Positions 16,678 through 24,200 of a stretch of DNA of 64,000 nucleotides are shown here, piece by piece. This DNA is from Nitrobacter sp047149785 (GTDB lineage Bacteria > Pseudomonadota > Alphaproteobacteria > Rhizobiales > Xanthobacteraceae). Location: contig NZ_BAAGBE010000001.1 in NCBI RefSeq assembly GCF_047149785.1, positions 744,001-808,000 of the forward strand. Direction: 5' to 3'. How positions within the stretch are numbered: the first letter of the stretch is position 1; the number at the start of each line of letters is the position of its first letter. The translations under genes were made by a program, and so were the position numbers. The notes beneath the pieces were generated by a model that worked only from the letters and a program-made list of their open reading frames with translations, did not search any database and had not been told where the DNA came from.

Positions 16678-17247
16678 GTGAGTGCGGCACAGGCGGCTTC
16701 GGATGAGATCCTGATCGCCCGGATCGCTCAAGGCGACCGCCTCGCCATGCAGGTGCTGTACGGGCGCCATCATGTCAGGGTCTTTCGTTTCGGATTGAGG
16801 CTCGTGCGGAACGAACAGATCGCGGAAGACCTAATCAGCGAGGTTTTTCTCGATGTATGGCGTCAGGCCGGCAAGTTCGAAGGCCGATCCGCCGTCTCCA
16901 CCTGGCTGCTGGCAATCACGCGTTTCAAGGCCCTGTCGGCGCTCCGCCGCAGGAAGGATGCCGAACTGGACGATGAGACCGCCAACGCGATCGAGGATCA
17001 ATCCGACGACCCGGAGGTGGCGGTCCAGAAGAAGGATACGGGTAACGCGTTGCGTGAGTGTCTGACGCAGCTTTCGGCGGAGCACCGTGAAATCGTCGAT
17101 CTTGTCTACTACCACGAAAAATCGGTGGAAGAGGTCGCCGAGATTGTCGGGATTCCCGAGAACACGGTGAAGACGAGGCTGTTTTACGCGCGCAAGAAAC
17201 TGGCCGGCCTGCTCAAGGCAGCCGGCATAGAACGAGGTTGGCCATGA
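16678..17247 (+). CDS. ECF-type RNA polymerase sigma factor
   Basis: A 189-residue extracytoplasmic-function sigma factor. Region 2 is LYGRHHVRVFRFGLRLVRNEQIAEDLISEVFLDVWRQ (about 24-62), with the DEILIARIAQGDRLAM lead-in, and region 4 is LSAEHREIVDLVYYHEKSVEEVAEIVGIPENTVKTRLFYARKKL (about 128-175) with its helix-turn-helix. The start codon is GTG at 16678. It is followed by, and overlaps (ATGA), the anti-sigma gene and then a subtilase, a three-gene unit whose last product is probably the output or the sensor of the pathway. Confidence 0.93.
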   Translation: MSAAQAASDEILIARIAQGDRLAMQVLYGRHHVRVFRFGLRLVRNEQIAEDLISEVFLDVWRQAGKFEGRSAVSTWLLAITRFKALSALRRRKDAELDDETANAIEDQSDDPEVAVQKKDTGNALRECLTQLSAEHREIVDLVYYHEKSVEEVAEIVGIPENTVKTRLFYARKKLAGLLKAAGIERGWP

Positions 17248-17951
17248 TAGCGGCGAACAAGAAGGTCGCGGGAGCCGCGGAAGCTTCGCCGGGAGATATC
17301 GAGGCGCTGCTGCCGTGGTACGCAGTCGGCACGCTGAGCGCGCGCGATACGCGTCAGGTCGAACAAGCCCTCGCACGCGATTCAGCGCTTGCCAGGCAGT
17401 ATGCGGTCATTCGGGACGAATACGCCGAAACCATTTCGCTCAACGAAAGCCTCGGTGCGCCGTCCGCGCGCGCGATGCAAAAATTGTTCGCCGCGATCGA
17501 CGCCGAACCGGCGCGACACGTCGCGACGTCGCGTGGCCTCTCGGCGCGGATTTCGCAATTCTTCGCCGCGCTGTCGCCGCGCACGCTGGCCGCGACTGGC
17601 GCGGTTGGCGCACTGGTCGTCGTGCTCCAGGCCGGCGTGATCGCCGCGATGCTGGCAAGGGACGACGGCAGCCATTCATTCCAGACCGCATCTCATAGCA
17701 CGGAGAATCCGCCGACGACTCGCGGACTGACCACGGCATCGGGGCCGCAGGCACTGGTGCGGTTCGCGCCGGACGCGCGCATGTCCGATATCAGCACATT
17801 GCTCGACGCCTATCAGGCGACGGTTGTGTCGGTATCCCGAGGCGGTCTGTTTCAGTTGCGCTTCGATGGCCGGGCGACAAAGGATACCGGCGACCTGATC
17901 AGCAGGCTTCAGAGCGAGAAGATCGTCAATCTCGCGGTTCCGGCTCAGTAG
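17244..17951 (+). CDS. Membrane-bound anti-sigma factor with propeptide-like C-terminal domain
   Basis: A 235-residue partner of the upstream sigma factor. The cytoplasmic N terminus (residues 17-90, DIEALLPWYAVGTLSARDTRQVEQAL) resembles RskA/ChrR-type anti-sigma domains but lacks the zinc-binding His-x3-Cys-x2-Cys. Residues 114-138 form one transmembrane helix. The extracytoplasmic residues 168-233 (ALVRFAPDARMSDISTLL ... IVNLAVP) have the pattern of the inhibitor-I9/subtilase propeptide fold: a first strand, an LxxxGATVV-like turn, a second strand (LFQLRF) and a final helix and strand. The start ATG overlaps the sigma factor stop; a TTG six bases upstream is less likely. Confidence 0.85.
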   Translation: MIAANKKVAGAAEASPGDIEALLPWYAVGTLSARDTRQVEQALARDSALARQYAVIRDEYAETISLNESLGAPSARAMQKLFAAIDAEPARHVATSRGLSARISQFFAALSPRTLAATGAVGALVVVLQAGVIAAMLARDDGSHSFQTASHSTENPPTTRGLTTASGPQALVRFAPDARMSDISTLLDAYQATVVSVSRGGLFQLRFDGRATKDTGDLISRLQSEKIVNLAVPAQ

Positions 17952-17957
17952 CGACGC

Positions 17958-19802
17958 ATGACGAGCATAACGAAATGGAGCGCCGCGCTCGCCGCCTTGA
18001 CCGGTTTATGCTGGCTCGCGGGCTTTGACGCCCCATCGGCTCGCGCCCAAGGCTCTATGCAAGGATACGGGGGCTCCTCGGGTGTCGGATCACGCGGCGG
18101 CATGACCGGAATGGCCGGGCGGGGCGGGATGCATGGCGGCTACCGGCCGGGCTGGGGCCATCGCGGTATCGGGTCGGGTTATGGCGGGTTGGGTTACGGA
18201 CTGCCGCTCGGGGTGATCGAAGGCCCTTCTATCGAAGCTCCTTATCGCGTCATCGAGCGCGAGGACGACCCGGTGGTCGGCCGGCGACTGCGCCCCCCGC
18301 GCCGCAAGACCGTCGACCGCGAACCCAAACCGCGGAAGCCGGTCACTGCGGTTACCGCCTCAGGCATCTCCTACATCCGCTACGCGCCCAACACCTATCC
18401 GGTCTGCACGCGCGGCGAGGGCGCAATGAGCGGCGAATGCAACGGCCGTCCGTTCGTCGCTAACCTCGGCGGCAGCGGGCCGCCGCCGCAGGATCAGAAC
18501 AGCGGACCCGGCCGCAATTCGGGGCAAGCGGCCACGCGCAACTATCGCCCCGGCGAGATCGTCGCCGAAACCGCAGCGATGCCCGGCGCCGAACTTACGG
18601 CGCTGGCGCGACGGCACCGGCTCGAACGCATCGCCTCGCAGGATTTTCCGCTGACCGGCAGCACCGTCAGCCTGTTCCGCATTGTCGGCCGCCGCCCGGT
18701 CGGGCAGGTTCAGACTGAGCTGCGCGCCGATGCCGCCGTGCGTTCGGCGCAACCGAACTTCCGTTACGTTCTGCAGGACCGGAAGACAACGGCCGCGGTC
18801 GCCGAAGGTGATCCCGCGCAGTATGCGCTGGCAAAATTGCGGTTGCCGGAAGCGCATCGACTGGCGCGCGGCAAAGACATCGTCGTCGCGGTGATCGATT
18901 CCGCAATTGATGCCGATCATCCCGAACTGGCCGGCTCGATCGCCGGGCGTTTCGATGCGCTCGACAGCAAGGGTGGTCCGCATGTCCACGGCACCGGCAT
19001 CGCCGGCGCGATCGTCGCGCACGCGCGGCTGATGGGCAGCGCGCCGTCCGCCAGGATTCTCGCGATCCGCGCTTTCGGCGTCACGCAGGGCGCGGCCGAG
19101 AGCACCTCGTTCACGATTCTCAAAAGTCTCGACTACGCGGCGGCGCATGGCGCGCAGGTCATCAACATGAGTTTTGCCGGCCCGAAGGATGCGCTGGTCT
19201 CGCGCGGCATCGCCGCCGTCGCCGCAAAAGGCATCGTCATGGTGGCCGCAAGCGGCAATGCCGGCCCGAAATCGCCGCCGCTCTATCCCGCCGCCGACGC
19301 CGATGTGATCGCGGTCAGCGCGACCGACGTCGACGACCGTTTGTTTGTGGCCTCCAATCGTGGCAGCTATATCGCGGTCGCGGCTCCCGGCGTCGATATC
19401 TTCCTTCCCGCGCCAAACGGAAAATATCAGATGACGTCGGGGACCTCGTTCGCGGCGGCCTATGTCAGCGGTCTCGCGGCGCTGATCCTGGAGCGCAACC
19501 CGGCTCTGAAGCCTGCCGACGTCCGCGCCATCCTGACGACAAGCGCGCGCGATCTCGGAGCGCCGGGCCGCGACGATCTGTTCGGCGCCGGCGAAGCCGA
19601 CGCCTATGCCGCCGTCCAGGCTATCCCGGCGGGCGCGATGTCCGCCGGCGAAACCGTGCCCGTCACGGCCGTACCCGATCCGAACCCGGCCGCCGCCGCA
19701 TCCGACGCCGCTACAGCAGCCAACGCGGCTGTGCCTGCGGGCGAACCGCAGCCCGCGCCGGCGGGCATGAATTCGCCTGCGCCTGATCCTTCCGTGAAAT
19801 AA
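17958..19802 (+). CDS. Exported S8 subtilisin-like serine protease
   Basis: A 614-residue protease. Residues 1-31 form a signal peptide (cleavage after ARA). Residues 32-85 are Gly-rich and 86-190 Pro/Arg-rich, probably disordered. Residues 198-273 look like a subtilase propeptide, ending in VRSAQPNFRYVL. The catalytic domain follows with Asp314 (AVIDSAIDADHP), His344 (PHVHGTGIAG), the oxyanion Asn in AASGNAGP and Ser497 (TSGTSFAAAYVSG), so the triad is complete. The C-terminal about 60 residues are Ala/Pro-rich. It begins 7 nt after the anti-sigma stop and forms the third gene of that operon. Confidence 0.93.
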   Translation: MTSITKWSAALAALTGLCWLAGFDAPSARAQGSMQGYGGSSGVGSRGGMTGMAGRGGMHGGYRPGWGHRGIGSGYGGLGYGLPLGVIEGPSIEAPYRVIEREDDPVVGRRLRPPRRKTVDREPKPRKPVTAVTASGISYIRYAPNTYPVCTRGEGAMSGECNGRPFVANLGGSGPPPQDQNSGPGRNSGQAATRNYRPGEIVAETAAMPGAELTALARRHRLERIASQDFPLTGSTVSLFRIVGRRPVGQVQTELRADAAVRSAQPNFRYVLQDRKTTAAVAEGDPAQYALAKLRLPEAHRLARGKDIVVAVIDSAIDADHPELAGSIAGRFDALDSKGGPHVHGTGIAGAIVAHARLMGSAPSARILAIRAFGVTQGAAESTSFTILKSLDYAAAHGAQVINMSFAGPKDALVSRGIAAVAAKGIVMVAASGNAGPKSPPLYPAADADVIAVSATDVDDRLFVASNRGSYIAVAAPGVDIFLPAPNGKYQMTSGTSFAAAYVSGLAALILERNPALKPADVRAILTTSARDLGAPGRDDLFGAGEADAYAAVQAIPAGAMSAGETVPVTAVPDPNPAAAASDAATAANAAVPAGEPQPAPAGMNSPAPDPSVK

Positions 19803-19844
19803 TCGGTGTTTACGGATCGTTAAAAAATAGAAACCGCCTTTGAA

Positions 19845-19985
19845 CGTTTTGGGGAGGCTCGACGACAGAATTCATGTGGGAGCCCAAAAACTCCCTGAGG
19901 CTATATCAGGCGCGAGCGCCCATCCACCCCTGCGCCCAATATGGCTTGGCCCGCCCGGTTGTCCCCCCGGGCGGGTCTTTTCATT
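19845..19985 (+). ncRNA. Candidate structured small RNA ending in an intrinsic terminator
   Basis: Downstream of the subtilase gene a chain of hairpins is visible: GGGAG / CTCCC (19878-19895), CTGA / TCAG (19895-19909), GGCG-CGAG-CGCC (19909-19920), and a strong GC stem with a U-rich tail (19950-19980). No open frame fits. The string of short stems before a terminator is typical of a trans-acting sRNA or a processed 3' UTR RNA. I could not match it to a named family. Confidence 0.45.
19950..19981 (+). terminator. Rho-independent terminator
   Basis: CCCGCCCGG (19950-19958) and CCGGGCGGG (19967-19975) form a perfect 9-bp GC stem with loop TTGTCCCC, followed by TCTTTTC. It ends the subtilase operon or the small RNA candidate. 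Confidence 0.85.
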
Positions 19986-20191
19986 TGGCCTAAACTATTG
20001 TTTTTACGTAAATTTTTCTGATGTCAATTTTGCGCATAGAGCGACAGTGCCGTAACGGCGTCACCGGCTCGGTAACCATCCGAAATCATTGCCCGCTGCT
20101 TCACGAGAGTGTGTGGAAGCCGTTACTTGTTTTGCGCCATTCTTTACGATGTTTTAACAATACCTCGTATCGGCGTTAAAGGAGAGGCGAC

Positions 20192-20449
20192 GTGAAAACC
20201 ACCCTCGCAACCATTCTGGCAGGCGCGCTGTTGGGCTTCGGCACGCCGGCGTTCGCTCAGGATGCGGCGGTAGCGCGATATCCCGTGTTTGCTCACCATG
20301 ATACTTATTGCTTGCAGGGCGGACTTTGGGGCTACCCCGGCAGTTGTATGTTCTCGAGTTTTCAGCAATGCAGAGCGACAGCACCGGGACTTACCGGAAC
20401 GTGCATCAGAAATCCGAGATTGTACTACCATCCTGAGTCCTGGTCGTAG
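20192..20449 (+). CDS. DUF3551 small exported protein
   Basis: An 85-residue protein of the DUF3551 family, frequent and multi-copy in Bradyrhizobiaceae, function unknown. Residues 1-22 form a signal peptide (LLGFGTPAFA). The mature part has four cysteines (C41, C53, C61 and C72) in the typical YCLQGG..GYPG.C.FSS..QC pattern, likely two disulfides in the periplasm. The start is GTG at 20192, preceded by a good GGAGAGG ribosome-binding site, which decides the start. The promoter region is AT-rich with the palindrome TTTACGTAAA at 20003-20012. Confidence 0.85.
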   Translation: MKTTLATILAGALLGFGTPAFAQDAAVARYPVFAHHDTYCLQGGLWGYPGSCMFSSFQQCRATAPGLTGTCIRNPRLYYHPESWS

Positions 20450-20490
20450 TTGGGAGCCAAGCCTGGCTCGGTCAGGGTTTCCTATTTCGA

Positions 20491-20517
20491 AAAGCCGCCA
20501 TGGGCGGCTTCTTTTTT
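20491..20517 (+). terminator. Rho-independent terminator
   Basis: AAGCCGCC and GGCGGCTT form an 8-bp stem with the short loop ATG, followed by CTTTTTT. It terminates the DUF3551 transcript 42 nt after its stop. Confidence 0.88.
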
Positions 20518-20743
20518 AAAAAAGCCGGTTGTCCCTCCCGGGCGGTTTTTTGTTCTCCCGCCATCACTTTCCGGCTGTCGTATTGCCTCCGGACAGCCGC
20601 ATCGGTGGCGCATCCTTGGAAAAAGCGTCACATTCGTGCCGCAAAGTGCTGGACTTCGCCGAAGTTTTCCACAGAATATCCAACAAGCGCTGAATGATTC
20701 GTTCGTTGCGTCTGCGTCCGTTCTCCTCCTTGCGGACTCTCCC

Positions 20744-21262
20744 ATGACCCAACGATCCGACGCCGCGCGCACCCGAGAGCACATTCAAGATCAGGCCCAG
20801 CACATTCTCGATCGCTGGTGCGGCATCGCCGAACGGCGGCTTGATCATCTTGTCGAGCTTTATGAAAGCGGACGGTGGCGGCGCTTCCATTCCGAACAGG
20901 CCTTCATGGAAAACCTGCTCGAGGCGAAGGCTGCCGTCGAAACCTGGCGAGCGTTGGCGCGGCGCGAGGCAACGCAGGACAATCGACCGGTCGACAGGTC
21001 GCGCCTCGATGAACCTGCGGAGAACATCTCTCCCGTGACGCCGGACGAGACTGATCGATCGCCGGCCCGGTTGCTTGGAACCGCGGCGGTGCAGGTCGCG
21101 CTGTCATCGATCGTGCATTTGGCGGATACGTCGATCGGAGCGAACGACGACGCGCCGGCCGATGGGGAAACGGCATCGGGTGGCAACATGGCGGCCGGGA
21201 TCGCGCCGGATCCGCTCCCGTTCCAGGAACGCTATCCGATGCTGAAGTGTAACGCGCTGTAG
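20744..21262 (+). CDS. TIGR03809 family protein
   Basis: A 172-residue protein. The first about 75 residues (HILDRWCGIAERRLDHLVELYESGRWRRFHSEQAFMENLLEAKAAVETWRALA) match what I know as TIGR03809, a short family described in Bradyrhizobiaceae with unknown function. The rest is polar and low complexity. No membrane segment is seen. The ATG at 20744 is preferred to the longer frame because the upstream part encodes the terminator and spacer of the DUF3551 gene. Confidence 0.75.
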   Translation: MTQRSDAARTREHIQDQAQHILDRWCGIAERRLDHLVELYESGRWRRFHSEQAFMENLLEAKAAVETWRALARREATQDNRPVDRSRLDEPAENISPVTPDETDRSPARLLGTAAVQVALSSIVHLADTSIGANDDAPADGETASGGNMAAGIAPDPLPFQERYPMLKCNAL

Positions 21263-21297
21263 CGACAGAGACCTTTTCAAGTCCGCTGCGTTCGCCG

Positions 21298-21326
21298 TTG
21301 ACCCATATAGGGTATCCCCCTATGCT
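21298..21326 (+). promoter_or_regulatory. Sigma-70 promoter of rcnR, probably giving a leaderless transcript
   Basis: The -35 element TTGACC (21298-21303) and the -10 element TATGCT (21321-21326) are separated by exactly 17 bp. The expected start site is about 21332-21334, coinciding with the rcnR ATG at 21333. No ribosome-binding site is visible before the ATG. Confidence 0.72.
21307..21323. promoter_or_regulatory. Metal-repressor operator in the rcnR promoter spacer
   Basis: ATAGGG-TATC-CCCCTAT is an interrupted inverted repeat with a G/C tract flanked by AT steps, as in RcnR/CsoR-type operators. It fills the spacer between -35 and -10, so bound repressor would block RNA polymerase. Confidence 0.7.
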
Positions 21327-21332
21327 ATCTGC

Positions 21333-21611
21333 ATGTCACATACGATCAAAGAGAAGTCGAAACTCATCAGCCGAGTCCGTCGCATTAAGGGACAGTTGGA
21401 GGCGGTCGAGCGGGCCCTCGAATCCGAGACCGGGTGCGCGGATGTCCTGATGCTGGTGGCCTCGGTTCGAGGTGCCGTCGGCGGCCTGACCTCGGAACTG
21501 ATCGAGGACCATATCCGCCATCACGTCCTCGATCCCGCCCAGGAAAAAGATCCGGAAAAGGCAAAGGGCGCCGCAGATCTCATTGACGTTGTTCGCACGT
21601 ACCTGAAGTGA
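21333..21611 (+). CDS. rcnR: RcnR-type nickel/cobalt-responsive repressor
   Basis: A 92-residue, all-helical repressor of the CsoR/RcnR/FrmR family. The residues that bind Ni(II)/Co(II) in E. coli RcnR are all in place: His3 (MSHTIKEK), Cys35 (ETGCADVL), His60 and His64 (EDHIRHH). The FrmR and CsoR ligand patterns do not fit as well. It should repress its own promoter and the exporter gene that begins 5 nt after its stop, releasing DNA when nickel or cobalt binds. Confidence 0.9.
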   Translation: MSHTIKEKSKLISRVRRIKGQLEAVERALESETGCADVLMLVASVRGAVGGLTSELIEDHIRHHVLDPAQEKDPEKAKGAADLIDVVRTYLK

Positions 21612-21616
21612 ACTGA

Positions 21617-22669
21617 ATGACCGACCTGGCTCAACTGCTCCAACAAAGCAGCACGCACGCATGGCTGTTTGCACCCAGCGCAATCCTGCTCGGCGCACTC
21701 CACGGACTGGAGCCCGGACATTCCAAGACCATGATGGCGGCATTCATCATCGCTATACGGGGTACTGTCCCGCAGGCGGTGCTCCTGGGGCTGTCGGCCG
21801 CGATCTCGCACACGGCAATCGTCTGGGTCGCCGCTTTCGCGGGACTCCATTTCGGCCAGCGATGGTCTGATGGGCATAGCGAGGCTTATCTGCAAGTGGC
21901 ATCTGCCGTCATCATCCTTGGCATCGCGGCATGGATGGTCTGGCGCACCTGGCGCGAGCGCAATCTGGAACATCATCACGGCCACGCGCAACAAATCGAG
22001 TTGGACGGAAATTTACTGTCGCTCGAAATCTTCGAGGACGGCGTACCGCCGCGCTGGAGAATTCGAAGCGAGAACGCGGCCATTCCTGACGTCGCCGAAG
22101 TCGCAGTGACGACGATCCGGCCGGATGGTTCAAGGCAATCCTTCCGGTTCGTCGGCGAGCGAGATTATCTGGAAAGCGTCGATGAAGTTCCCGAGCCCCA
22201 TGCGTTCAAGGTTCGTGTGACAGTCGGCAGCAACACGACCGATCTGGTCTTCAAGGAACATGACCACTCGCACATGGATCTTGGAGAGGAGGACGATGCC
22301 CACGCGCGCGCTCATGCGGCCGATATCCGCAAGCGTTTCGCCGGGCGCACGATCACGACTGCGCAGATCGTTCTCTTCGGCCTGACCGGCGGATTGATCC
22401 CGTGCCCGGCGGCGATCACCGTGTTGCTGCTCTGTATTCAACTCAAGCAGTTCAGCCTCGGATTCGCGCTGGTGCTTTGCTTCGGTATCGGCCTCGCGGC
22501 CACCATGGTATCGGCCGGCGTGCTGGCCGCGCTTGGCATCCGTCACGTCGAGCGCCACTGGTCCGGTTTCACGCGGCTTGCCCATCGCGCGCCCTATGTG
22601 TCTGCGGCTCTGATCGTGTGCGTCGGTTTTTACACCGGCTGGATCGGTTGGCACGAAATCGTATCCTGA
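21617..22669 (+). CDS. rcnA: RcnA/NicO family nickel/cobalt efflux protein
   Basis: A 350-residue inner-membrane exporter. The signature HGLEPGHSKTM (about 31-41) is the metal-transport motif of the NicO family, and a His-rich stretch HHHGHAQQ (about 117-124) follows the third membrane segment. A soluble domain with mostly beta character (about residues 125-215) interrupts the membrane segments, ending in HDHSHMDLGEEDDAHARAH, and a second motif LTGGLIPCPAAITVLL lies near 255-270. It is cotranscribed with rcnR. Confidence 0.9.
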   Translation: MTDLAQLLQQSSTHAWLFAPSAILLGALHGLEPGHSKTMMAAFIIAIRGTVPQAVLLGLSAAISHTAIVWVAAFAGLHFGQRWSDGHSEAYLQVASAVIILGIAAWMVWRTWRERNLEHHHGHAQQIELDGNLLSLEIFEDGVPPRWRIRSENAAIPDVAEVAVTTIRPDGSRQSFRFVGERDYLESVDEVPEPHAFKVRVTVGSNTTDLVFKEHDHSHMDLGEEDDAHARAHAADIRKRFAGRTITTAQIVLFGLTGGLIPCPAAITVLLLCIQLKQFSLGFALVLCFGIGLAATMVSAGVLAALGIRHVERHWSGFTRLAHRAPYVSAALIVCVGFYTGWIGWHEIVS

Positions 22670-22756
22670 TGACGGGCGGGCCGGTCTGTCGGGATGATCG
22701 GTTTCTCGACGGTCGTCACCTGAATCGCTTCAATGTCAACCCGTCATGCGCTCGTT

Positions 22757-24124
22757 TCAGCGCACCACGTTGGCGTTGATCGCGACCTGCGCGTATTTGG
22801 TAGCGCCATTGGCCGTAAGATCCGGCGTCATCGGCCTGGCATGATCGAGGCCGACCACCGCGCCGCGCGGCGTATCCGAAATCAGGTTGCTGTTGACCAG
22901 CGCCGTGCCGGCTCCGTCCGCCACCGAGACGCCGATGCCGATGAAGGTCTTGCGGATCACGTTGCCGGTGATCGCGACATCGCGCAGATATTTGCCCCAG
23001 CCGGCCATGATGCCGAACGACGGCGCGTTCTCGATGACGTTTCCGGTGACCGAGGTGTCCGCCTCGACATAGATGCCGATGCCGGCGTCGTCGTCGGGCG
23101 CGGTGCCGATCGGGCGCTTCGGCAGCAGGTTGCGGACGATGTTGCCCTGGACGACCGCGAGGCGGCCGCCCTCATTGAAGTTGCAGACGGAGACGCCGAC
23201 CGCCGCCCCGTCCACGGCGTTGTTGGCGATCACCGCGCCCTCGAAGGCGAATTCGGAATACAGCGCCACCTCGCGCACGCCGGTCACGCTGTTGCCGGTG
23301 ATCTGGATGTTCGAGGCGGAGTTGCCGCGCACGGCGGAATAATCGCAATCGCTGATGCGGTTGCCGCTGACGATGACGTTGCCGGCGCGGAAGGCGTTGA
23401 TGGCGTTGCCGTGCTGGCCGGAGCCGCCGGGGCCGGCCTTGATATGTGCGATGCGGTTACCGGTGACGATCGAGCCGTCGTCGCCGATCGCGGTGCGCAG
23501 GATCTCGATGCCGTTGTCGTTTGTCTCAAGAATGGTGTTGCGCGCAACCGTCAGCCCGAGCGCATCGAACGAGACGATCGCGGTGGTCGCGGTTTTCTCG
23601 ATAACGTTGCCGCTGATCTCGCCCGCGACGGTCTCCAACCAGATGCCGTTGCGGCCGCTGCCGGTGATTTCGCAATCCAGAATCCGCAGGTCGCGTCCGC
23701 CAAGGCAATGGACGAGTCCGCGCCGCTCGGGCAGGGGGATGCCGCCGCCGTCAAGCGTGAGATTGCTGAGGCCGATATGGTCGGCGCCTTCCGCCGACAG
23801 CAGCGACGCGCCGCCGGTGAACATCAGCGTGGTCGCGCCGCGCACGCCGGCGAGTTGCGAGCCGGTGGCGAGCCGCAGCGGCCCGGTGCGGTAGACGCCG
23901 GGCGGCAGCGCGAGCGGGGCGTTGGCGCGGGCCGCCTCGTCGATCGCCCGTTGCAGCGCGCGGGTCTGGTCGTCCGGTGAATTCGGCCGCACGCCGTAAT
24001 GGGCGGCGTCGCGCCCGAGCGTCGATGTCAGCGGGGCCGCACGGGCGGCGTCCGGCGGCAGCGCCAGCGCGCCGGCGACGCCTGCGGCGGAGGCTCCGAG
24101 AATATGGCGGCGATCGATGTTCAT
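22757..24124 (-). CDS. Tat-exported right-handed beta-helix repeat protein (TIGR03808)
   Basis: A 455-residue protein starting MNIDRRHILGASAAG, a twin-arginine signal with AA-rich cleavage region near residue 30. The rest consists of parallel beta-helix repeats of the pectate-lyase type, seen as recurrent ITGN.I, VSGNRI and V.GN.I units (about every 20-25 residues between 150 and 440). It matches what I know as the Tat-translocated repetitive family TIGR03808 of Bradyrhizobiaceae; a polysaccharide-active or structural role is possible, but no catalytic residues were identified. The start at 24124 is fixed by the RR motif. Confidence 0.85.
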   Translation of the reverse strand: MNIDRRHILGASAAGVAGALALPPDAARAAPLTSTLGRDAAHYGVRPNSPDDQTRALQRAIDEAARANAPLALPPGVYRTGPLRLATGSQLAGVRGATTLMFTGGASLLSAEGADHIGLSNLTLDGGGIPLPERRGLVHCLGGRDLRILDCEITGSGRNGIWLETVAGEISGNVIEKTATTAIVSFDALGLTVARNTILETNDNGIEILRTAIGDDGSIVTGNRIAHIKAGPGGSGQHGNAINAFRAGNVIVSGNRISDCDYSAVRGNSASNIQITGNSVTGVREVALYSEFAFEGAVIANNAVDGAAVGVSVCNFNEGGRLAVVQGNIVRNLLPKRPIGTAPDDDAGIGIYVEADTSVTGNVIENAPSFGIMAGWGKYLRDVAITGNVIRKTFIGIGVSVADGAGTALVNSNLISDTPRGAVVGLDHARPMTPDLTANGATKYAQVAINANVVR

Positions 24125-24200
24125 GGCGAGGATGTAACGCGAAAAACCGGAACGGCGCCGGGGCGGCGGCGAGGGATGCAGGCGATTGTTGGCGACAGGG

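Noticed and set aside
22733..23980. 415-codon plus-strand open frame over the beta-helix gene
   Set aside because: Composition is Asp/Arg/Ala-rich shadow, while the minus-strand frame has a Tat signal and family repeats.
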